From Purpureocillium takamizusanense (Eukaryota > Ascomycota > Sordariomycetes > Hypocreales > Ophiocordycipitaceae), in NCBI RefSeq assembly GCF_022605165.1, contig NC_063076.1, positions 124,001-188,000 on the forward strand: a DNA stretch of 64,000 nucleotides, read 5' to 3'. The position numbers were made by a program, and so were the translations under genes. The notes beneath the pieces are model-generated. The model did not search any database. It was not told the DNA's origin and saw only the letters and a program-made list of their open reading frames with translations. Shown here piece after piece: positions 33,957 to 43,937 of this stretch. Every line of letters starts with the position of its first letter. Position 1 is the first letter of the stretch.

Positions 33957-34942
33957 TCACGCCTGCCCGGCCCGCTCTCCGCTGCCGCCGCCGCCTCGTC
34001 CTGCAGTCTCGTCGGGGTTGCGCGACGCGGCCCCAAACCGGCGTCGGACAATCTCGACGTACCCAATCGGTCTGCCGCGGGCTAAGCCGACCAGGTCCTG
34101 GACACCCCCGTATGCGAGCCCAAACAGCAGCCCCAGCTTGGCCGTCCGCCCGGCAGTCGACAGCGAGAATCGGTCTGCGGTCGGTGCGGCCGACGGTCGG
34201 CGCGCCAGTTAGCAATTGTTTTTGACTTTCCCCACACCTAATAAGCATCCGACGCTGGCCATTCCATCCCCCCTCCCATCTCCATCTCTCCAGACGCAAT
34301 CCACGTTGGTCACATCATGCTGCCCTTTCGAGGCGAGATCTGGCGGGGGTGGACAGTGCATGCCATGCGCATCGTGACTGTCGCGCAACCAGGGGTATGT
34401 GTGTGTCTGAGGAAGACGGGGGAGCACTCACGCCACAACGAAAACGCACCCGCAACGCTGAGCGTCGCGACCGTTGTCGAGAACATGTCGCTGCACCCGC
34501 GGTATCGATCCACTGTGCTCTCGAGCCCCAGCGCGACGAAGCTCCAAAGGCCCGTCCTGGCCGCCATGCGGAACCCCTCGCGGATGCCGCCCTGCATGGC
34601 GTGGTAGTTCTTGGACTTGTGGTAAAAGTACCAGCCAGCCGTCGTGTCGGGCATCTTGTGGGCGTGCTCCGCCCGGAACCGTAGCTGCGCCGTCTGGCCG
34701 CCCTGCATGGCCCCCAGCGTGAATCCCACGATGCCGGACGACACGGATCCTAGCAGCAGTCGAGTCGGTGTCGACATGGACAGGCGCGGGAAGGGCTCTG
34801 CCAGGGAGCTCGAGGGCTCGGCTTCGAGCGGCATCGATGGCGACCCCGGGAGGGCTGGTCTCCGAAGGACGGCGTCGTCAGCTGCAGGTAGGCGGCTCGC
34901 AATCCCGTCCTTTGAGGACGCCATTGTGGAGTTTCCAATCAT
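33957..34942 (-). CDS. TIMMDC1/Tim17-Tim22-Tim23-like mitochondrial membrane protein
   Basis: A four-helix inner-membrane protein of the Tim17/Tim22/Tim23 superfamily, closest to the fungal TIMMDC1-like group. TIMMDC1 acts in respiratory complex I assembly in animals. Exon 1 (34432-34942) encodes GSVSSGIVGFTLGAMQGG, AGWYFYHKSKNY, MQGGIREGFRMAARTGLW and VATLSVAGAFSLW. The frame then runs into non-membrane sequence, but a GTGAGT donor and a GCAG acceptor 257 bases away (intron 34175-34431) join it in phase to exon 2 (33957-34174). Exon 2 encodes RFSLSTAGRTAKLGLLFGL, AYGGVQDLVGLARGRPIGYVE, which are the expected last helix and tail. Total is 242 residues from the ATG at 34942; a second in-frame ATG at 34924 is possible. 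The long intron hides the correct C-terminus. Confidence 0.82.
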
Positions 34943-35416
34943 CGTGCTGGACTTGCGTCGACGCTTAGAGACACACAACAAGTCTCGTCAATGTCGGCAT
35001 GCGGCAAGATTGCGCTGGCACCAGAGACGGCTGCACGTGCAGGTGCATGCGAAGCGAAGCGTAGCACAGGGAGCGCAGGGAGTTGGCGAAGCGGCCGCCG
35101 TGCTCGGGCAAGGTCGACACGTTTGTTGACGGTCGGTGGTCAAAACCGCTCACGAGCGCAGCTGGCTCTTTGGTGTGTGCATGGGGAACAGCAAATCTGC
35201 AGCGGTCGCGATGGACCTCCGCATCACCGTGCCTGTGTCGGCTTGCACGGCGCATCGCACTGTGTGTCCAATTCACGCGATGGCACGTGATGCCGCGCCG
35301 CGAGCCGTGACTCTGTGAGCCATCTGGCAGGCATCCAAACATGTCAAACGCGGCGTCGAAGCCTCGCAAACACGGATCCTAAAAGCCATCTTGCGCGCCG
35401 GCTGCCGCTGATCAAC
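34943..35416. other. Divergent intergenic region
   Basis: Shared upstream region of the TIMMDC1-like and ubiquitin-fold-like genes. No gene or repeat seen. Confidence 0.55.
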
Positions 35417-35892
35417 ATGGTTCGTGTTGCTAATCTTGCCATAGCGCCCGTCCAGTTGCTCACATCGCTGTCCAGGCCTGCGTGGACGACGCTCACCTGT
35501 CAGTGCGATTCAAGCATGGCATCCACACCATCTACCTCTTCGTCGACGCCCTTGCGCCCATGTCAAACGTGACACAGCTGCTGCTTGAGGTGCTGCAGGA
35601 GCGGTATCCCTCTGGCCTGACCACGTCCCTCGCGCCCCCGAAGCAGACGTCGGTGCCCGTCGATGCGAGGCTGGCATACGCCGTGCTCACTGTGCCAAAC
35701 GACCCGACCTCGGGATGGAAGCGTCTAAAGGTCGGCAGCGACGAAGAGTTCACGCCGACCAAGTGCGGCCTTGCGGACAACTCTGTTGTTGCATTCGCAG
35801 TTCTTGGTGCCGATCAGGACGACGACGACGACGTGCAGTTTGAAGTGGAGTGGCCACGCGTCGACGATGAGCTCTACGAAGAGGGCGGCTGA
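35417..35892 (+). CDS. Small conserved ubiquitin-fold-like protein
   Basis: The clear coding part starts after a CCAG acceptor at 35475 and ends at 35892, and reads LSVRFKHGIHTIYLFVDALAPMSNV near its start. The only good upstream start is an ATG at 35417-35419 followed at once by GTTCGT. Taking 35420-35475 (56 nt) as an intron gives 139 residues beginning MACVDDAHLSV. The beta-hairpin, a helix (VTQLLLEVLQERYP), and a late strand pattern (KCGLADNSVVAFAV) resemble a ubiquitin-like beta-grasp, with an acidic C-terminal tail in place of a Gly-Gly end. That fold call is inference from pattern. I recognise it only as a conserved fungal protein of unknown function. An ATG-only first exon is unusual, so the 5' end may be wrong. 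Confidence 0.55.
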
Positions 35893-36745
35893 GCCAGCCC
35901 GTAAGCGTTTTGATGGCGAATCACATTGGCATCGTTGGGCGTATCAAGGGATCTGCGCCGATATCGTCCTCCCACCACGGCTCGTTGGGATAAGCTATCT
36001 CTAGCCAGTGCGACAACAACACCCCCATGTCTCAGCCCGCGGGTAGCGACGGGGAGGCGACACGGGGTCATGGTGCAGTCAGCCTCAGAATCCCTGGCGG
36101 TCCGATACAGGCGACAGGACGAATCGAGCAAATCGTTCGATTGCAAGGTACACTTCAATACATGCATACCTTCACAAAGTTTAATCGCATGCGATGGGGC
36201 AGATGGCGATGCCGTGATATCATGGACGATCTCATGCCCCGCACATGATTGCTAGGGGTCCATCCACTACCCAAGCAATCCCCAAGGTCCCCGTGGATCA
36301 ACCACAAATGGAGGAAACGGTCCGGTGGGATCCTGGCGTATTTCTTGGATCGCGATGCACGTCTCACGATGACATCGAAAGCGGTCATGGACAATCGGAT
36401 CCAAGAGAGAGTCGTGCGATCGGAAAATTACACTGGTATAGGGTAGGTGTCTCGCGTGGGACCTCGCTGGCGTCATTGAGGAGCGAACAACAGAAACTTG
36501 CCGTGCCTAGGACAGCACCGCTTTGACTCGGTCCACGTCAATCATGTTTGCAGAGACTCCTCCCTCTCGGATCAAGGAGAGAGATCAATGCAATTGCGAT
36601 GTGTAGTTGGGCTATCTTTATGTCACGTGGTGGCCTAGCAAACAAGAGTCGCCTCAGGAACCGGGACGAGCCTGTCTCAGTTGTCTGTCTTGGTTCTTGT
36701 GAAACCTCCGGCTTCCGTCCCGCGCGCCTCGCGCGCCCCGAAAAC
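35893..36745. other. Intergenic region
   Basis: Between the convergent ubiquitin-fold-like gene and the FAD monooxygenase gene. It is less GC-rich than the left half of the window. Nothing supported. Confidence 0.6.
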
Positions 36746-38954
36746 TCAATGACAGAGGTCGGCCAAGCGGCTACGGACCCTCTCGAGCTCACAGGCCGCG
36801 TCGCACATCGCGAATATAAACCTGTCAGGTCTCACAATGACAAACTTCCGACCCTTGGCGCTCTTCCAAAGGTCGTCCTCATGGTAGCCGCGAGGTGCGG
36901 GACGCCCCCGGCAGAGATACGATGATGCAAACTGTTCAGCTGAAGCCGTGCGGTAGACCCCGTCAAGTTCGGAGATTGGCTTTTGCCCACGCGGTGGAAC
37001 CGACAAGCGAGGGACGAAGAATGTCGCCTCGCGGACCGAAAGACTGTCAGAGGACGTGCCCTCCAAGGCCTTGAGCTCTTGCTTGGCAGCCTGAAGTTCA
37101 TCCAGGCTATCGAGGAGGACGACGATTTGGAAGCGGCTCTCCTTTGTGCTCGCGAATATCGCATCGTCGGAGAACTCAACGCGGGGGACCTCTGTCTGGT
37201 CCTCCAGCGCCACGCAGTACATCTGCGGGAAAAGCACGCCGCCTTCCAGCTCAGGCATAAAGGCCATGCCGGGCTCGTACTTGTACGTCGTAGGTGCGTC
37301 AATCCGTGGGCCCAGTTCCAGCCAACGTTTCCAACCGGGGAGCAGCTGCACAAACCACAAGGTCCAGTCGCGGAGGAAGATCTTGAACGGATTTCGGCTG
37401 TTGACCATGTCACCGTTGCGGATCGTGGTGGCCAAGGAGCTCTCCAGCTGCTGTTTCCGCTCCAGGTACCAGCCGGTGAACAGCTGCTCGTGGTTCGCCG
37501 TCTCTGATCTGCAGGCGATGGCCAGGCGCCAGCTCAAAGATATCGCGTCGCGAAACCCGGACGCGATGCCTTGCCCTCCAACTGCGCATTTCCGTGGTCA
37601 GTTTCGATCGATGCGCCTCCTGATCAGTGAACGGCTCGCCCGGTACGTACAAGGAGGGAAAACGTGGGCGGCATCACCGCAGAGAACAACACGCCCGAGA
37701 GCCCACCTATCGCAACTCCGCGCTGAGAAGCGGAAGGGCCGGCACCGGAGCACCTCGATACAGTCGTTGGGGAACTCGACGGGGTCGGAAAGCCTGCAGA
37801 GCGTCAGCACAGCCGTACCACCCGAGTGCCTGCGCCGTGCACTTGCCCGTAACGAGTTCCAGGGTGCCTCAAGTACGGGTACACCACTTTGCGAATCATG
37901 GCCGGTGTCGCCATTTCCACGTCGCTTTCGCCGGCATTGACCAAAAACTCGAAGCGCCAGAGCCGGTCAGACGGCGGCCCAAATCGACCGCACACTGCCG
38001 GCCGCTGCGGGTTGCAGAGAAACCGGAAGTCGACTGGAAAGAACTGGTCAAAGACGTCCTCGGGAGAGTAGCCCAGCCTCCAAAGCGGAAATGACGGATG
38101 CGTCTTGGGTGTCGGCAGCCTGAGCTTCCAGTTCAACGCGACCCAAGTTTCTCGATACCGCATTCTGCTACCAGGTTAGTGATAGTACGGAGGCGGGGGA
38201 ATAGTCACTCGAAGAAAGCACTTTTCTGCCCACTGCATCTCAACACCTCTCGGCTCCAGGTATTGCTTTCTCGTGAAGCCAGTCTTTCCGTCCGCGCCGA
38301 CAAGAAAGCGTGATTGTATGCGCCGCTCGACCCCCTCGGCATCCAGGTACCTCGTGTAGACCCATCTGTCGTCCTCCGATATGGACGTCACCCTGCAGCC
38401 ACCTCGGAGCTCGCAGCTGCTCGCCTCCCTAATCTTGTAGCGAAGACGGTCCTCCAGCGCAGGCTGCTTGTGGGCCAGCATGGCAACGTGTCCCGTGTGG
38501 CCAGCCGTCTAGAGGTTCATGGGGCGTTTAGGACAGGCAGTTCGTCGTACAGATGCTTTGGTGCGCCAACTCACACAGCTACAGTCGAAATTGAGGAATG
38601 CCTGCTTGTGCAGGTCGTTGTGCACACCACTAACGAAGCGCACCTTGGGGGTACCTGCACGATTCAATGCTTAGAACCCTGTATGCTCAACTGTGTGTCG
38701 TCCACGTATGTTGGTCACTAACATGTGCCAATGTCGGAGAAGACGTGCTCATAGAGCCCGAGACCCTGCACGAGGCGGATTCCATCCTCGTCCAGAGCGA
38801 TGCCGCGCGGGTCGGTCGTGATGTCGGCCTCTTTCTCGAGAACGATGTTGGCAATGTTTGCTCGGCCCAGGTAAGCGGACAGCATGGCACCCGTAGGGCC
38901 GCATCCACAGATTACGACATCGGTGGTCTCGGTATGGGTTGGGCTGGTAGCCAT
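36746..38954 (-). CDS. FAD-dependent aromatic monooxygenase (phenol 2-monooxygenase-like)
   Basis: A flavoprotein hydroxylase that would add a hydroxyl group to a phenolic ring with NAD(P)H and oxygen, giving a catechol-type product. Six minus-strand exons join in phase: 38723-38954, 38575-38654, 38222-38508, 37847-38164, 37651-37793 and 36746-37581, for 631 residues. The dinucleotide-binding site is VVICGCGPTGAMLSAYLGR near residue 13. FLVGADGKTGFTR is the middle DG motif. GRVVLCGDAAHVFPPFGGQGI is the FAD ribityl-binding motif, restored by the fifth junction. The C-terminal 180 residues resemble the thioredoxin-like domain of phenol hydroxylases. The fourth intron (37794-37846) is a GC-AG intron. 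The third donor is GTGCTT, weaker than the others, but gives the family-expected join. It heads a group with the extradiol dioxygenase and FAH genes. Confidence 0.9.
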
Positions 38955-39712
38955 GGCGGTGTCTCCTGCAGGAAGCTTGGAAAGCAGTTGTAAAACTCAA
39001 TGGTTAATTAGAGGCCATTGCTCATAGCCCGAGTAGATAGTTAAACTGTACGAAATAGCGCTCGCCTGGTGATCCCTCAGAGTTGCACCTCCGCGACTCG
39101 TCCCCACGAGTCCGTGAACATGTATTGAACCCACAACGGGCTGTGGGCTGTACTGTATCGTTGAGGGACTGACTATTGTTTTCCTCGTCACACCGGCTTC
39201 CCCGCGTTCGGCCGAGTGGTAGACCATGGTGTGGGGACTATGATGTGGCAACAGTCGGGTTACCGCCGTCTTGTGCCCCGCGTTCGGCATGGGGGGAGTC
39301 GGAGTCTAGTCGGCGGGACGAGCAAGACAGGGGCCGCATGCAGCGTGCTGGTGTCCTGCAGGAGCCGAGACCGACTGCGAACTGGGCCAATTGGTAGAGC
39401 CTGAGTTGATGTGGCTTTGACTTGACAGCACATTGCAACTTCTACAACTCTGAAGCAGCAGCGAAGTCGCATCTCAACACTAGAGATGAGAACTCTACGG
39501 GTTGCAAGCAAGCAGTCAGTCACCTATAAGCAAGTGCAGACTATTGTAGCATGCACCCACATGTGTTGATCATGGTGTTTGTACGTATTGAAAGTATATA
39601 AAAGAAGTTGACTATGTACTGAAGACAAGGGCAAAGAGCCTCCTCACATGGTAAGGCCCATATTCTCAGCCTTTGACCCTGATTGTCATCTGGGGTTTCG
39701 CCTTTGGCGAAC
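38955..39712. other. Intergenic region
   Basis: Promoter of the monooxygenase gene and 3' side of the LPMO gene. The stretch 39530-39700 is AT-rich. No gene supported. Confidence 0.6.
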
Positions 39713-40396
39713 TTAGGCCACACCGCCCCAGCCGCAGGAGCCCTGACCAGGCGGCTTGGACTTGCGCGAGTTGCGCGTCACATCCGGCCCGGGCTGGGGG
39801 AACTCGACATCAACTCCCTCGTAGGTGCAGACGCCGTTGCCAACGTTGGCAACAAACATGTTGGGGCGGCTGGAGATGGGGTTCGACGCGCCACGCTTCT
39901 TGCCGCCGGCCTTGATAGTGATGGCCGCGCAGTTCATGTACATCTCGCGGTTTCCCTCCCAGTTGAACCACGACCAAGCGAAGAGCGCCTCGCCGGCGGG
40001 CGTGTCGTGGGGGAGCGTGAATGAGTAGCTCGAGTCACCCATGACGGGGCAGTTGCCGATGTAGGAGTGGATGACCTTGAACGTAGAGCCCCTGTCGAAG
40101 GAGAGGGACGCCTGGCAGCTGCCGCCCTTGTGAGGCGTGTTGCCAGTGATGGTCATGCTGTAGGTGCCGCCAGGGCTCCATGTCGCGACAGATTTTCCCT
40201 TGGGCGTGCCGAGGAGCTTGTGGTAGCCCTTGCAGGGGAAGTTGCTGCCGCTGGCCTCGAGGGGGGACCGGATGTCGTAGTCGACGTCACCGCCCGTGTT
40301 GGGGTTATAGCTGGAGCGGAAAGCCGGAGGATTCTTCAGCTCCATGTGGGCGCTGGCCAGGCCAAAGGCACCGGCAAGGATGGCGAGAACCTTCAT
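39713..40396 (-). CDS. Secreted lytic polysaccharide monooxygenase, AA11-like
   Basis: A secreted copper enzyme expected to cleave chitin or related polysaccharides by oxidation. It is a single exon of 227 residues from the ATG at 40396. The signal peptide MKVLAILAGAFGLASA ends just before His17, which becomes the N-terminal copper-brace histidine. The second brace histidine is probably His89 in NTPHKGGSC, and the axial tyrosine Tyr153 in NREMYMNC. Cysteine-containing blocks GSNFPCKGY and GNCPVMGDSSYSF, and ALFAWSWFNWEGNREMYMN, match the AA11-type fungal family. There is no obvious carbohydrate-binding module; the C-terminus is basic and ends in GSCGWGG. A TATAAG sits about 100 bases upstream. 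It lies inside the aromatic-degradation group but its function does not obviously belong there. Confidence 0.82.
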   Translation of the reverse strand: MKVLAILAGAFGLASAHMELKNPPAFRSSYNPNTGGDVDYDIRSPLEASGSNFPCKGYHKLLGTPKGKSVATWSPGGTYSMTITGNTPHKGGSCQASLSFDRGSTFKVIHSYIGNCPVMGDSSYSFTLPHDTPAGEALFAWSWFNWEGNREMYMNCAAITIKAGGKKRGASNPISSRPNMFVANVGNGVCTYEGVDVEFPQPGPDVTRNSRKSKPPGQGSCGWGGVA

Positions 40397-42280
40397 GATG
40401 TCGTTGAATGTGATGGAGAGAGGAGAGGAGCTTGAACAGATGCTGAGTGTGCTGGAGAGGCAAACAAGGACTCGCCATGAGAGCGCTCCGTCGTCTTATA
40501 TCCTCATTGCCGGCCTTACATGTGTCCAGCTCAACCAAGCGGCCTCGGGAGTGCTACCAAGTCCTCAAGGCGGAGGCCATCTGGACGGTACGCATGACCG
40601 ACCATCCTGCGTCCACTTCGACGTGGCCCAAGAGAGGAAATCTTTGGTACCCAGCTAGGCCTTGAGTTGCAAACCCCATCACGCCCCTCGCCCACTTCGA
40701 GGCTGGCCGTAACGTAGACCAAATCCCACTCCAACCCCACGCATGGCACCAGAGTCCATAGCTCTCAGCGAGTAGTGTGGCAAGTGTTGGACCTTCCTCT
40801 TGTGTGGGCTGTTGGAGGCCCACGGGGAGCCGGTTCTGACGCCGTCGACGTCTCGGGTTGCGACTAAGAATCCCCCTTGATTTAGGACCAGAAACTCCAC
40901 CACTACCGACTGGCACTTTGAATGTTGGATCGATGCACTACGTTGTTGAAAGTGAATATTTTCACCCATTTATATCGTTGCTTAATCCCACTTGTGTATT
41001 GCGTTTTGAGTACTTTGGCTGCACTGATTTGCCTCTCCATGGCCACCCCTATTACCCCCGATGGCTCAACAGGGATTTCGGTATCTGCCAACATAGCACC
41101 GGTAACACCACAACTAGTGCTGCCAATCTGCGCCTTTTCAAGATAAGGACGCGGCCCGCGTCACACCGTCCTGATAGCGTATTGCTTAAACAGCGTGCTC
41201 CATTCGCGAGAACATACCCAAGGTCCGTCGGTGGCGCGAGCTCTTGGCCCAGTTTCACTCCCGACTTATCATCAGATGACACCTACGGGATCCCCGGGGG
41301 GCTGGGAGTTGCAACATTCCCCACGAAATCCACGTGAAAGAGGCCGACGCGCCTCCTGATGACACCCTCCCCCGGATCCAGCGATCCTCCATCCCCCCCC
41401 GGCGGATGCTTGGCGGCTTCGTCCGTCAGCAGATCACAGGATCGGACGAACTTCGCCTCTGCCGCTTCCTAAAGCAAGCTATCGCGCAGGTGAGTTAGGC
41501 CTCGAAAAGGAAACCAGGGGCGGGGCTAGCGCCGCCCTCTACCAGACTAAACCCCGGCAACCCCACGTACCAAACTTGAAGTCGGGAACCAGGATATGCC
41601 GTAACGTAACCTCTGCCGCGCAGCGTAGGATTGGAGGGCCTATCTGGGTTGGGGCGACCAGTCACACGGCGGCGTTGAGCTCGAGACGCACCGAGATAGG
41701 CAGGTCGAGACACTCGAGACGCAGAGCGCCAAGAAAACGTGGTTGGCAAATTGCCTTTGTATTTGAGAGAAACAGGGGGCCGGGGTTCGCCGTACTCGGC
41801 CGGAGCCACCGATGGTCGAGGACTGGATATTCATCGTTACTTCGCCTCGGGTGAACGGCGCGTCGAGGAGACCTTTGCGTATAGTCCGCCCCGAGGCGCG
41901 ATGAAATGTAGCCCATGAGAACTCGCGGTGCGAACGTCCCGATGAATCTTGCTGATAGGAGTTATAGGCAAGGTGGTGTGACGTCTGATTGATATAGACC
42001 ATGGCTTGACCACGCTTCCCCGATATCTCATCGACAACGTGAGGCCGCAGCTCTATGCAATAGGGGTACATGTACTCAAGAAAGTTTCATCACGCTTTTG
42101 CAAGGCCAGTCTCCTATATGTAATTACGCAAAACGAAATGGTCTGTGTGAAAATTTCAACAAGGTGTGGTTCTGTAAAATCTGTATTTATATCATATTGC
42201 CCCCGACGCGTTGGTCGAGAGCGGGCAACCATCACCGTCAACATTCTCCAATCAATGTTACTTAACGTTTACCAAGACGC
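40397..42280. other. Intergenic region, possibly containing decayed sequence
   Basis: About 1.9 kb between the LPMO and dioxygenase genes. The right part (41900-42280) is AT-rich. There is a TATAAG near 40494-40503 on the minus strand serving the LPMO. Frames of up to 143 codons show no domain or splicing. No terminal repeats or transposase fragments were recognised. Confidence 0.5.
40494..40503 (-). promoter_or_regulatory. TATA box of the LPMO gene
   Basis: GGATATAAGA on the minus strand lies about 100 bases upstream of the LPMO start codon. Motif seen directly, function inferred from position. Confidence 0.5.
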
Positions 42281-43534
42281 CTAAGCTAAGAAATCGGCCG
42301 GCAGCTCGGGCCCCCACACAGCAAGTGATTCGCTCCCAGCTGGTGAGTACGAGACGGGCGACTCGCGATTGATCAAGTCCCCGTCGGCATAATGCTCCAC
42401 CATGTTGCCGGTGGTATCCCACCAGTAGTCGAAGATCTGGGAGCCCAGAACATGGCGCCCAACGCCCCAGACGGATTTGTAACCCTTTTGCGCCAGCCAC
42501 TGGTGGCCGAGATTCTGGGTGTCGTAGTCGTGGACCTCGAACGACGAGTGGTGGACGTGAGAGGTCGGGCCGGAGCTGAGGAACAGCGTATGGTGATCGA
42601 CGAGCTTGTCCCCCAGGTCGATGTGCAAGAATGCCGTGACGACCTCCTTCTTGCCGTCCTTGGGAACGTAGACAAAGTCGGATGGAGTTATGTTGAACGT
42701 TGTGGTATAAAACTTGACCAGCTCCCGGAAACGCTTCGTCACGAAGCCAAAGTGCCCAAGCTATGGCTGCAGTGTTAGTACATAGGGACGGTTGCACCCT
42801 GCCTGTCAGGGTGGCACCAGCTTGGGGCGAGGGGATCGCACCTTGTGTACAGCTGCGGGTCCGGTCCGGAACCTCTGGAACTTGCGAGCGCGCTCTTTCT
42901 CCATTCCATAGTTTAGAGGAAGCTTGTTCGGGTTACTCCCCGCCTGTTTAGCCTCTTGGCCGAACATGATGTTGATAGGAAAGCCATCAGGATCGGTAAC
43001 TGTGACCAGCCGGCCGCCACCCGGTGCGTCATCGAGGGCTTGGATGCCGCCCGCTCCGGAGAGGCGTGCAGCCCTTTGACAGTCAGCGTCTTGGGCAGAA
43101 GGCAGGGCGTACGCAGCCCACGACACTAACCTTTGAAAGTCCTCCTCGGACGCAGCCTCAAAGGTGCCACCGAGAAACTCTCGCGGACCCTTGCGTGCAT
43201 AGTATACGTAGGGATCTACTCCATATCCGCTGTACCAGACTTCATCATTGCCCCTTTTGGCGACTTCCATGCCAAAGTCTTTGCGCATGTTAGGCCAACT
43301 GCACATGGCGTCTACCGGGAACCGAGCCGATCACGTACCCGTGAGAAATTTGTGAATCTCATCAAGGTCTGGGTGCTGGTATCGAACGTGAGAGACCTTC
43401 TTGAGTTGGATTCTACCTCTGGTATCGATGGCCTGGGCGTTGAGCCAGGACGCCTGCGTCTCCTGATCATCCCCGGCGGCTGTCGTATCTGGCACAGCGG
43501 CACCTGAATTCGGTACTGGATGAGCGTCTCCCAT
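42281..43534 (-). CDS. Extradiol ring-cleavage dioxygenase (VOC fold)
   Basis: An Fe(II) type I extradiol dioxygenase of the catechol 2,3-dioxygenase/dihydroxybiphenyl dioxygenase kind, which opens a catecholic ring next to the two hydroxyls. Minus-strand exons 43339-43534, 43131-43278, 42842-43073 and 42281-42760 join in phase to 351 residues. The N-terminal VOC module has KKVSHVRYQHPDLDEI and FLTDFGMEVAKR across the first junction. The catalytic C-terminal module has His195 (KLGHFGFVTKRF), a histidine in SHVHHSSFEVHD (262 or 263), and Glu314 in NMVEHYADGD, the 2-His-1-carboxylate set. The second intron (43074-43130, 57 nt) is in frame and open. The start at 43534 is the first ATG; an upstream in-frame TTG is ignored. 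It shares a 403-base promoter with the divergent FAH gene. Confidence 0.9.
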
Positions 43535-43937
43535 GGTCACAAGAGGATGAATCGGTGCAGAATGTTCTTTTGCAACGTGACTTGCGAAAGGTAATCGTTC
43601 TTCGTCAACAACCAAGTTCAATGCCGACGACTTCTGCCCTTATGAAGGCCATATCCTCAGGGGAACGGAAGTTATAATGGCATTCTCGGTCTTACATCCC
43701 CACGGCACACCTGAAAGCTGCCCCGCAAGCCACTGTGATGGCGGGGAAGTGGCGTGGCACCAAAGCGACCCGAACTGCAGAGTGGCATCCCCACATGCCG
43801 TGAACTCGGCTCCGGCCAACATCGTTTAAGTGATATATGAAGTGCTATATGTATGAGCATCGGGCATCGCAGAGTCGCAACTCAATGCTTGCCACTCTTC
43901 GGTCTTGTAACACAGTCTCGCCAACGCTACTATAACC
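43535..43937. promoter_or_regulatory. Divergent promoter with clustered CreA-type sites
   Basis: The 403 bases between the dioxygenase and FAH start codons contain four SYGGRG matches: minus-strand GTGGGG at 43698-43703 and 43789-43794, minus-strand GCGGGG at 43721-43726, and plus-strand GCGGGG at 43741-43746. The 9-mer CATCCCCAC occurs twice (43695-43703 and 43786-43794). SYGGRG is the known core of the fungal carbon-catabolite repressor CreA. The adjacent C2H2 regulator could also recognise such C-rich sites. Binding is inference. Confidence 0.45.

Noticed and set aside
39355..39420. D-arm-like GGCCAATTGGTAGAGCC suggesting a tRNA
   Set aside because: No T-arm with GGTTCRANYCC and no matching acceptor stem downstream.
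40397..42280. Possible transposon relic in the LPMO-dioxygenase gap
   Set aside because: AT content rises but there are no terminal repeats, no transposase or reverse transcriptase motifs and no clear duplication.
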